In this document: in pieces, positions 1 to 9,700 of the stretch
Position numbering within the stretch: position 1 is the stretch's first letter
Layout of the letters: every line of letters starts with the position of its first letter
Assembly (NCBI GenBank): GCA_019649035.1
Contig: BMAT01008308.1
Span: 68,237-88,781 of the forward strand
DNA from: Elysia marginata
Taxonomy: Eukaryota > Mollusca > Gastropoda > Plakobranchidae
Length of the DNA: 20,545 nucleotides
Direction of reading: 5' to 3'
Notes under the pieces: model-generated
Database searches by the model: none
Told to the model about the DNA's origin: nothing
What the model saw: only the letters and a program-made list of their open reading frames with translations
Made by a program: the position numbers and the translations under genes

Positions 1-129
1 TTTCAGATAGATGAATTGAAGCAGACAAGGAATTTTTGTATAGGAAGCTTTCAAATTAAATAAAAACAATTATAAAACAAAGAGAATTTTCCTGATCACG
101 AGCTTCACAGACCTGTCCTACAATTCCTG

Positions 130-850
130 AGCTTTATTATCTTTTTCTATATCTCATTCTTTTCTGAATAAGCTGTGGTTTTTCAAAGTTGTCTTTGAAT
201 AGAACAGAATGTTCATCAAATATTTCACAGTGGTCTATTTGACAGTTTGACATATAGAATGGTGTATCTTTGGTGTTGGCAAATACAATGTCTAATGTGC
301 CGCTGCTTTGGTGAGTTTCTCCCTCTACATGTTGATTATGGTTGAAAGATTCTAGTAGATTAAGATATTTATTAGCAGGTTTGTTTTGCGTCTTGTCAAC
401 ATGAAAATTGAAATCTCGCAAAAGAATTGCATTGCCTGATGAAAGCGTTTTTTTTTCTATAATAAAATTTTAAAATTTAGCTGCGAAAAGATCAACTGTC
501 AGTATATTTTTACAGTATGGGGTAGGTCTGTATACACAGATCAAATGGCAGAGATTTTTGTTGGCTTTCAAAGTAGCCTCAAGGTGTCCAAAACGTATAT
601 ATTGATTTGATGTTTTTAGCATAATCACAATCTCTAATCTTATATGTATAACCATATATGGAATGACTGGTTTAAAGTCACATCATCATTTCCACCTAAC
701 TTTGTTTCCACACATTACCATCAAATCAATGTCATTGATCACTATGGACTCTAACATCATAAAGGTCTTGCTCCTCTTAGATTGAGCATTAAATAGAGCA
801 ACCAAAATGCTATCACTGATTTTACCATTAATTTAGACAGCACAAAAATT
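130..850 (-). mobile_element. LINE fragment, inverted endonuclease part (L2/CR1-like)
   Basis: The minus strand shows the APE-type endonuclease of an L2/CR1-group LINE in order. The start resembles LVALFNAQSKRSK and DIDLMVM (about 830-700), then PVIPYMVIHI (about 665-645), ICVYRPTPY (about 540), and the C-terminal RDFNFHVD, QHVEGETHQSSGTLDIVF, CQIDHCEIFDEHSVLF (421-137). Several frame changes and stops interrupt it. It should sit upstream of, and in the same direction as, the RT at 1069-2571, but it is inverted. The endonuclease motifs are clear; the clade is less certain. Confidence 0.75.
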
Positions 851-1039
851 AAAAGCATCTAGAAGAAGGAAAATTTTCATTCAAATACAAGGCTTATCAA
901 AACAATGATGGTGGTAAGGAGGATAGGAAGAATAATAATTGAAAACACCTACTGTATGTTTTTCATGGGTCATTTTAAGCTTTTCTCGCCTTTCAGAATT
1001 TTCCACTAGTTGAACTTTGGCCGCTTGTCTGAAGACAAA
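851..1039. other. junction zone between the two LINE parts
   Basis: No recognisable coding motif is seen on either strand. The exact switch from inverted to sense LINE sequence lies in or next to this stretch, which may include 5' LINE sequence on the minus strand. Confidence 0.4.
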
Positions 1040-1068
1040 ATTAAGAATAATGGGAGGCAATTGAATAA

Positions 1069-2502
1069 TTGAAAATACAACAAAAATTTATGAAAGAAAA
1101 AAAAATGACTGAAAAATTGAAATTAAAGATAATTATAGCATATACAATTTCCTACAGAGTTCCTGCTCCATTCAAGCATGCTATCATTTCTCCTTTACTA
1201 AAAAAATCAAAGTTGTCTTGTGAAGATTTGAAAAATTATCCTCCAGTGTCAAACCTGATATTTTTATCGAAAATTTTAGAGAAAGTAGTCCTCCGACAAC
1301 TCAAAGTCCATCTATCAAATTTTGATCTTACTGATCCCTTTCAATCTGCGTACAGAGAGCATCGTAACATGGAGACTGCTCTTGTAAAAGTTCGGAACGA
1401 CCTTCTCCTAGCTGCAGATAACGGAAAATCATCAATTCTTGTTCTTTTGGATCTTAGTGCTGCTTTCGATACAATCGATCACTCCATTTTATTAGACCGT
1501 TTAGCTAAAACATTTGGTATTTCAGGAATTGTATTGAAGTGGTTCGAATCATATCTAACCAACAGATCTCAATGTGTTACAATTAGTAAAGAAATTTCAT
1601 CTAAATTTAAGCTCCTTTATGGAGTTCCTCAGGGATCAGTGCTTGGGCCTGAACTTTATACCATGTATAACAAACCTCTTAGTTCTATTATCAGGGCTCA
1701 TGGACTTAGCTATCACATTTATGCAGATGATATGCAGATTTATAATTCAGCTGCTCCATCTGAAATTTCCTCTATTGTCATGTCAATGCAATCGTGTGTG
1801 AAGGAGATTGGTGCGTGGATGTTATCAAATAAGTTAAAGTTAAACAATGATAAAACTGAGGTGATGTTGTTTAATACAAAACATACTGTAAAAACGTGTG
1901 TCATGCCAGGTGGTAATTTTTTTGTTGGCAATGAAAACGTACAGTTTAGTGATAAGGCAAAAAACCTAGGGGTGTATTTTGACTCCATGCTGTCTAACAA
2001 TGTTCAAATTGGAAATATCTGTAAACAAATGTATTGTGAACTCTCTAAGATTGGAGAAATGTCATCTTTTCTAGGTAAAACATCCTTGATGTGTCTTGTA
2101 TCAGCTTTTATCTTTTCAAGGCTTGATTATTGTAATTCTTTACTACCTAATTTGCCCTCAAAATCTATTCAGAGACTTCAAAGATTTCACAATAATGCTG
2201 CTAGGATGATCCTAAAAAAGAACAAAAGGGAGCATGTAACACCGCTTCTTGTACATCTACATTGGCTTCCTGTAGATGCTAGGATTAAATTTAAATTAGC
2301 TGTACTTTGTCACAAAGTTTTACAAAACAAAGCACCATTGTATTTGTCATCTATGATTAGCATTTACAAACCATCTCGCACACTGCACAGTAGCATTAAA
2401 GATTTGTTAGTTGTACCTACAGTGAAAACTAAGACCTATGGAGAAAAATCATTTTCATATGCAGCTCTTCACGCTTGGAACTTGCTTCCTCTGCCCATTT
2501 GA
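1069..2502 (+). CDS. LINE reverse transcriptase, L2/CR1 group, partial
   Basis: This 477-codon frame encodes the reverse transcriptase that copies LINE RNA at the target site. Visible blocks are VPAPFKHAIISPLLKK, NYPPVSNLIFLSKILEKVV, DPFQSAYREHRNMETAL, LLDLSAAFDTIDHSILLDRL, GVPQGSVLGP, the catalytic YADD box, SNKLKLNNDKTEVM and KNLGVYFDS. Homology begins near 1105, so the first ATG is probably not the native start. The in-frame TGA at 2500-2502 replaces what is usually an Arg codon. LINE-like sequence (QINDSQEFKSVLKTHLFQMYLS) continues to a TAA at 2569-2571, so the frame has lost about 22 residues. Otherwise the RT is open and fairly young. The element lacks a co-oriented endonuclease. Confidence 0.9.
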   Translation: MKIQQKFMKEKKMTEKLKLKIIIAYTISYRVPAPFKHAIISPLLKKSKLSCEDLKNYPPVSNLIFLSKILEKVVLRQLKVHLSNFDLTDPFQSAYREHRNMETALVKVRNDLLLAADNGKSSILVLLDLSAAFDTIDHSILLDRLAKTFGISGIVLKWFESYLTNRSQCVTISKEISSKFKLLYGVPQGSVLGPELYTMYNKPLSSIIRAHGLSYHIYADDMQIYNSAAPSEISSIVMSMQSCVKEIGAWMLSNKLKLNNDKTEVMLFNTKHTVKTCVMPGGNFFVGNENVQFSDKAKNLGVYFDSMLSNNVQIGNICKQMYCELSKIGEMSSFLGKTSLMCLVSAFIFSRLDYCNSLLPNLPSKSIQRLQRFHNNAARMILKKNKREHVTPLLVHLHWLPVDARIKFKLAVLCHKVLQNKAPLYLSSMISIYKPSRTLHSSIKDLLVVPTVKTKTYGEKSFSYAALHAWNLLPLPI

Positions 2503-2670
2503 CAGATAAACGACTCGCAGGAGTTCAAGTCTGTGTTAAAAACGCATCTATTCCAAATGTATCTGTCCTAACTTTATTTTGTTCTGTGAACAAGTATTGA
2601 AAAGATTTCAATGTCATTGTTGTCTAATACCCTTTGAGCTTTTTGTAAAAGCGCTATATAAATGTTCTTC

Positions 2671-2683
2671 ATTATTATTATTA
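2671..2683 (+). repeat. (ATT)n LINE tail
   Basis: Four ATT units directly follow the GCGCTATATAAATGTTC word and mark the 3' end of the LINE. Confidence 0.75.
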
Positions 2684-2690
2684 CCATTAC

Positions 2691-3521
2691 TGAACTAAAA
2701 AAATTAATATGGATTTGCCTAGCAATATTTATTTTTACTTTCATGAGCTTTTAATTGTGAGGTGAACAAGCCAAAAAGAAATATTTTTTCTTAGAGCATT
2801 CAAGTTTTTCAGGCTATAAAAACTCATCAATATTTCTGTTTAAAATGCAGAACACATGTACCTTGAGAGATATTTTAAACTTAAAGAATAGAGCTTTATT
2901 TAAACTAAAGAGTAACGTAACTTTTTTACATTACATGCTCTTTGTTTCCCTGATGACATTTTGCTGACTGGCAAGCATTCCCTGCACAAGGAGGGACATT
3001 TTAAAAAGATCACTAAATTCACAAAATATCTTATAGTTATGTATTTAGTATGGTTGAAAAGATAATTCTGTAAACCATAATTTTAAGACATTTTTTACTT
3101 GAACTAAATTTACCCTAAAAAGATAATCTTTCAAGAACTTTAGAAGCAGTAAACAATCTGTGTGTTCAACACAAAACTGTTTTGAAATGTAAAACTGAAA
3201 GTTCCTTGATCTAGGTAAATAGCTACATAGAGCTGAATCCAAAAAATGCTAAAGAACATTTTACAAGCTAAAAAAAATCTGAAGACAGACAAATGGTTTA
3301 AAAAATGTAGCATATTGTTATTTTGTTTGTTTTTTTAGATGGCAAAACATAAGTAAGAGTGAAACTAACTGATCAATGGTATGATGCCACTTGAAACAAA
3401 GCTTGAGGTCTACCATCAAGCAGATTCTGTGTATATGAGTAGAATACATTAGCGCCATGCCAAATGGATGTGGGGTGGCCCAAAAAGGTTAAACATCCAA
3501 TAAAAACATAACAATACTTAC
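2691..3521. other. AT-rich non-coding, NEK11 intron 8 (partial)
   Basis: This stretch follows exon 8 on the minus strand. It is AT-rich with no recognisable exon, RNA gene or repeat. A continuation of the NEK11 tail was looked for and not seen. Confidence 0.6.
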
Positions 3522-3719
3522 TTGAGGTCCTGGGCTCTCTTGTCTGCTTCCTGCATCTTTTTAATCCTTAGCCTCTCTCTTGCAGTAAGCTTTTTACCTA
3601 CAGTTCCTGCATCCTCCTCCCCATCAAATCTCCCTCCTACGGTAAGAGTGTGAGAGGTCCCCATACTCTCTGTAGTTTCATAAGTGCTGCGGAGATCGTC
3701 CAGGTGTGACTTTTCCCTC
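3522..3719 (-). CDS. NEK11: NEK11 exon 8 (tail, RERLR block)
   Basis: The acceptor is gctgcccccag and the donor is CTCAA|GTAAGT. The exon encodes residues 312-377: [14 protein letters not shown], a Gly/Asp/Glu-rich insert, then [19 protein letters not shown], the NEK11 tail block. It ends in phase 2. The next exon was not found between 1 and 3521. Confidence 0.92.
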
Positions 3720-6700
3720 CTGGGGGCAGCAATAAGAGCAATTGACAAAAATGAGTAGGAGCATTGGTCTGAGTCTGTCAATACAGAATAGGTTTATTTA
3801 CACAATAAAAATAGTTTCATAACTTAATAAATGATTCTTTATAGGAAACAAATTTTAGGCTTGATATAAATGGAAAAGATCTTGCATTAAGAAAAACAAA
3901 TGACAGTAAAGACAATAACTTCTACAACCAATAGCAAACAATACCATGCACTACAAGTCAACAAATAAAGAGAGAAAAACAGTCGATTTGTGATTCAGCT
4001 TAAAGAATTTTGGATTAACTGATAATTTCAAACAGTTTTAATGTTTAGAATTTCAGAAAAAATGCATAATTCAAAATGTAAACCTACCACAATATGAAAA
4101 TTGCAACATCACGCTTTCTTGGACTGAGTATGAGATAAATAGCATATTAAATACTCAAATCATTTGAGCCTTTTTTGTTCAACAGCCAAGTTTAAGAATA
4201 ACTAAAGCATGAAAACTAAGAAATTAAGTAATCACTAAAGGTTTTTGTTGTCTTTAAAGCAAAAACTTTCATCTCAAAGAAACTAGACTGTTGTTTAAAG
4301 ATTTTTATAATTCTGTAAAATTTTTAGTTTTGATTAAAATCCAGTTAAAAAGAATAAAAACTGATAGATAAAACCACACACAGCAACACACAAAATCACT
4401 TTCATTCCAAAATCATTCCTGGAACTGGTTCTAACAGTGGTAGTGCAATGGCAGCTTTGGTAAAACAGATTCAGAGGCAGCAGTCACTATTTGGGGTTTT
4501 CACTAGTTTACATGACTGGAATCCACAAAGTATTTCACTAGGACTGTTCAATACACAAACGTACATCAATGTTGTTCTGTATCTTCACAACTATTTTAGA
4601 GTTATGAAATCATCAAAGTCAACTATTTAGGCATAGCATTTACAAAATCAAGGCTAAGGCACTCTCAATCAGAAAAAAGTCACATTATAGCTTTGAGTAT
4701 ATCAAAATTTTTTTTGCTAGATATGAAGGGGCCCATCAAGCATGCTTTGGCTTTCAGTTGAAGAAATTGCAAATCTGCAATAACTGGAATCAAAATAGCT
4801 AATTGGATCAGATCCATGACAAGTAAAATTATGTCATGCATCAAATCCTGACTTAACACACCAGCTTCTAAAAACTTTCGTAGTAGGTGCAGGTACTTTG
4901 GTTTTTTTTAAAATTTTGACACAAAAAATATCTTGCTTGCAAAATACAATTGCACCTATACCTTTAAATTTTTTGGGGTACATATATTTATTTTATAAAT
5001 TTGCAAATAGTAATAAAAAAGAAGAATTTCCTTAAAAACAAAGTCATGATTTTATATTGGACATGAGTAGATTTTGCTCTGTGCCTCTGCTCATGAATAT
5101 ACTAAAATTCTGGCATAAGGAGAACATTTGTTCCACAAACTTCACAAAAGTTAAAAAAAATACTAGGTAAGTTTCTTTTACATGTGTAAAAAAGATAACT
5201 TACAACAACATGGCAAGCTCTGAGGCTTCTCTGTTTGCTTCCTCCTCATTGATAGACTGTTTTCCTTCCACAATCATATCTTTCATTTTCTGATGTTGAA
5301 AAAAAAGCATACAAAGAAAACAGTGAAATACAGAGTGAATTTTTGGCTTTTCATAGAAATAAAAACAAAATTAAGTAAGACATAAGAAAAACAACAAACA
5401 AAAGTAAAAAAAAAATTTAACAAACAATCACAACATACCAGCAACTGAGTGAGGCCAAAAATGATGACCAACTTAACAAGTATTTCTAGGCCATATAGAC
5501 ATGTCAAATTTTGCCAAAATTTGTAAACTGACTTGAAGATTAGTGGGGGCATAAATTTTTTTTTCTCAAAACAGTAAATTTTAAGAATAAAAAGCTAAAG
5601 CAGAAAAAGAAAATTTTTAGAGTGAATTTGAAAAGTACTTCTTTAATGATTTCAACAAGGATGTACTAAAATCCGTTTTGCACAGTACACATTGCAAATT
5701 TTTCAGTTATGCATTTTCTACTGTTATCAAGTGTAAAAATATTGTTCACAAGCTTTTTTTTTACTTCTTGATCCCGAATAAAATGTCAGACATTGTAGTG
5801 ACTACAAGAAATAAACGTAATATTCTATTTTAAACTATCCTTAGTTTAAATTTGACCTTTGGTTGTTGATTCTAGACTGATTACTTTTGTTAGCAGTTTC
5901 AGCTCCACAAAATCTAGATTCTACATCCATATTTAGGTGAAGAAGAAAAACAGATACAGTAGAATCCCTTTAAAACGAAATTTTGGGGTCCTTCTAATCC
6001 ATTTCGGTTTAAAGTCATTTTGGTTTAAAATAAGTCTTTTTCAATATAATTTATAAAGGGAAATAACTGAGCCCCAAAACTGCAACATCACAAGTTGCCT
6101 CCCTTTGCATTTTTTAATCAATAAAGCCCACGGACAGAATGTGTGTTCATTTGTTCATTGTTGATTGTTTTTTTTTTTTTTGTTTTCCTCTGTTTGAACT
6201 TCTCCACAAAACTGGGGGTAGGGGTAAAATTTAAAGTTCATTAGCTGTGCTATTTCCGCTGCCTTGCCTATAACTACTGGGCCTGACAATGGAACATTCA
6301 TCGCCATCGCTTGGCGAAACCAGGCAAACACTGCATCCTCTAGTCCTTTGTGACTGCAAAGTTTTGTTTCCTTTGTAACCGTTCGGAATTTTGAGTCATC
6401 ACGGGCCTTTTGTAGCTTCTCAGTGTCTTTCAAAATCGTAGACAGCGTTGAGTTAGGGATGCTGTGTTTCTTGCAGATTTCCATTTTTGTTAACTTTTTT
6501 TCCTCTGCTTCGGATAAGATTTAAAGTTTAAAGTCAATCGTGTAAGCACTGAAGTCTCATTTGGACATCTTGATAGAATGCGTGGTTAAAGTGAACCGAA
6601 AAGCGCTAGCAACAAAACTGAGACTAAGACTAGAGATTATAAAAATGAGTATCGCAAGGCGAAATCTCAATCAGTAATCACGGGTCTAACTGCGCTGACT

Positions 6701-9700
6701 GACCAGCGACAGTGTGACGTAGTGACGGTGTGTTGTAGGCACGCGCAGTTGTCTCGATTTAGAGGGAGGTTACAAAGCTAGGTAAATTTGATTGGCCTAG
6801 CTCAACGCCTCTCACACTCTACATGTGGGGCCCATCAATGCATCAGTAAGAAAAGTTCCAATCTCGATGACCGAGTCGCGTCACATCACTTGCACTGTCA
6901 ATCAGTTTCAGTACCACAGACAAAGCGGGCCCACACACACACAGGCAGACACGCCACCCAAGCACAAGCTAGACTAGGCCTCCCCCTCCCCCTCTCTTTC
7001 CCACACGGGCTCCGTGCTCCCCCATCCCCTTTTCACTGATGGTACACCCCACGGACTGTAGATCTAGCTTAAAATCAATTGTCCGGAAAGGGTTCAGGAG
7101 TGTTCTTCCCCTTCCCAAAGTTAAAGAAGTGATGGAAAAACAAAAAGAAAGAAAGAGAGAGAGAGAGAGGGAGTGGACGCTTCAGATTGTTTCGCTTTAA
7201 AGTCAGTGCCGCTCAGAAGCATTTTGGTTTATTGCATGAATTGTTACAAAGACAAAGAAGAGACTTGAAAAATCTTTTGATTTCTTTGCGGATCATCGTA
7301 CTTTTCGGTTTACCGCCTTTCGGTTTAAAGGGATTCTACTGTACTGCAGTTTTTGCTTTAAATAGTAATCACCACTCTAGAAGATCTTGATTCTACATCT
7401 AGATTTAGGTAAGAAGAAAAAGAAAAACAAACATGGGGTACATAATTCTCTGGCAATAAATTGACGATGAAAACAAAGAAGGCAAAACAGAGTTTAGTAG
7501 ATATGAAAAGAGAGAAATGTGGTGTTGAGCAGCAAACCCTGGCCGGACTGACAGCAAAGAGTGAGATAAGAGATGGCAAAGAAAAGAAAGAGCGAAAAAG
7601 AGAAGGAAAAGTGAGGGTAAATTAAAGTGGGATACCTTACATTATAAGAGAGAATAGAAGATTGAAGTAAGGATAAAATCTAAAAGGAAATTAGTAAGAG
7701 AGGAGACTAGTTAGATAGATGGATAGATAGATAGTTGATGATAGAAAGATACTGGATAAATAAATACTAAACAGATAAATATAAGATAGAACAGTGAGTA
7801 AGAGAGAGAAAAAGAGAGAAAGATGTGGATGAAAGCAAGAGAGGGAAGGAGGGAAATACTTATTAGCATAGGTGGCACTTTATGATTTTCAAAAAGGAAG
7901 AACTTTACTGGTAACAGATGATGTGATTGCCGAAGGCGGGAGCTTTTCTAGGGGGTTCCCAGGCCATGCTCCCCCAGAATTTTTTTTTGAAAATTACGCT
8001 GCAAAAGAAGCCATTTTAGAGTACTTCGGCAGAAATTTACTTCTTATTTAAAACTTGAATATTATTTATAAAGCGCCATCACAAAGAATTTGTTTCAACC
8101 CTAAAAATTTAGTTCCTCTTCAGACATTTTGCTAGCACTAAAACGTTTATTTGATTAGAATACATTAGGCCTACATGTGTTTTCTATAGAAATGAAAGGC
8201 CCTGGAGCTAATAACACATGCAGCCCTAACATATCTCAATATTTAGGCGCTCACCAAAACCTGATTCCTTTTATCAACAAAGTCCCTCAAGCCATTTTTT
8301 ATAATTTTTTTTTTGATTAAAAAAAATCTGGGCTTAGATCTAAATTAAGGAAGGGGCATTCAGTGCACCTTGTAACCTTCCTTTAAAATTTCTCATTGTT
8401 AGAAGAATTTATTCTAGACCAGATGGTAGAGGTTAAAACAAAAAGCTAAGTATATACAGATATCAGTACTTGCCGTAGACTAGGTGTAAAAGACTAAAAA
8501 CCGGCATTGCAGGTTTTTCTCGATCTCTATTGCTATTTCCATTGTCCTTGGCAGATAAAGATTTCTAGATGTTATGGCTTTCATTTCATACTCATATAGT
8601 CTACGTCTGCATTTCTCCCAAAGGTAAATTTGCAGCCATTGGAAAAAAAATACAAATCTAGGATTCAATCAGATAATGTTAGATCTTACATGTGAAAATT
8701 AAATGAATTTTAACGTCCCTGGATTTCAAACACAAAGAAAAGAGATACACAGAGGGACATACAGGAAGATATAGAAGACTAAAAATGACTTTGATGATTA
8801 TCAGAGAGAAAGCCAGAGTGTATAAATTACATAAAAGTAGAAAAGGTAGGGGTGGAGGAGAGGTAATTTTATATTTTGCAAAGACTGTTCATCTCATGCA
8901 GAGAGTGGGAATTGCATAATTATATATCCCTTCAATTTTTTAAACTGACATTTCTACTACGTCTTGAAGTAAAAAACAAGGTATGGTTAGTTAAAGCTAA
9001 TAAGATAGGCAAGAAAAAAACAACTGATAACACAAATTTCTGAATCAGCAGCTTTTTAAGACTATACTTGGTATCTCAGAAAAATGAAATTTTAATCCTT
9101 TTGAAGATGTAGTCCATTTGTTTAGCATACTGATAAACTTACAGCTAAAGATTGACTAATATATGGGAGCTTCAACACTTCTGTTGCTGATGGACGTTTC
9201 TCAGGTTCTTTGACCAACATTCTGAAACAAAAAAACAAAAAAATTGTGAAGGGTTGAAACAAACTTGATTTGATTTGTGGAAACTTCAAACAATTTAATA
9301 CGATAAATAAAAAAAATTTTAATCCTTCATGCAAAGAAAATAATTGCCAGCTTTGAAAAAAAAAGAATAAATAATACTTTGGCCAATACACAGATTCATG
9401 AAATTTTCATTTTTATAAAAAGTCATTCAATCTATATTACAAATATTACCTAAAAATGCCAGGATTTAGATAATGACAATGAGTACCAACTGTCAATGGC
9501 AGACTAAAATCTTCCTCCTGTTATTTTCAGGAAAAGTGATGCTCTACATAGGTTGATAAACTTTTATATCATTTTTCACAATTTAAACAATGCACATAAT
9601 TTCTTTGTAAAAATAATGATTGGCCCAATTTAAAGCCTTGATAAATTTATTGATAAAGCATGTTCTATAAGTAATATAATATTTGTAGATCTTTTATAAT

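Larger units (their letters stand above)
1040..2690 (+). mobile_element. LINE 3' part with (ATT)n tail
   Basis: This is the sense-oriented part of the LINE. After the RT frame comes a short 3' UTR containing TTTGTAAAAGCGCTATATAAATG and then an (ATT)n repeat. The GCGCTATATAAATG word followed by a trinucleotide tail is typical of L2/CR1-group 3' ends, which use short tandem tails instead of poly(A). The left boundary is approximate. Confidence 0.8.
5957..7341 (-). mobile_element. Tigger/pogo-like DNA transposon, internally deleted
   Basis: The ends are perfect 18-bp inverted repeats (CAGTAGAATCCCTTTAAA at 5957-5974, its complement at 7324-7341). They are flanked by a TA duplication (5955-5956 and 7342-7343), as for the pogo branch of Tc1/mariner. 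The only coding trace is a minus-strand transposase N-terminus. Fewer than 200 bp separate it from the left end, so the DDE catalytic domain is absent and the copy is non-autonomous. The 0.75 kb at 6570-7323 is leader-side sequence, partly GC-richer than its surroundings, ending in a GA tract. Confidence 0.88.
5290..9142 (-). other. NEK11 intron 6
   Basis: This 3,853-bp GT-AG intron carries the Tigger/pogo element at 5957-7341, GA and GATA microsatellites, and a GC-rich repeat scrap near 7930-8040. The rest (5290-5956 and 8041-9142) is AT-rich with no recognised feature. Confidence 0.8.

Noticed and set aside
1-3521. Remaining NEK11 tail exons
   Set aside because: No open stretch with a good acceptor continues the KKIVEEKYEE-like tail expected after exon 8, so the rest is probably outside the window.
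4448-4630. Plus-strand ORF starting [12 protein letters not shown]
   Set aside because: It is short, has no recognisable family and lies within NEK11 intron 7.
5283-5552. Phe/Val-rich minus-strand ORF of 89 codons
   Set aside because: It lies in the intron beside exon 7 and is low-complexity AT-rich sequence with no known domain.
8480-8668. Minus-strand ORF ([16 protein letters not shown]) between NEK11 exons 6 and 7 as a further exon
   Set aside because: Exons 6 and 7 join in phase and give the same spacing as human NEK11 without it, its content does not match the family, and its splice sites are weak.
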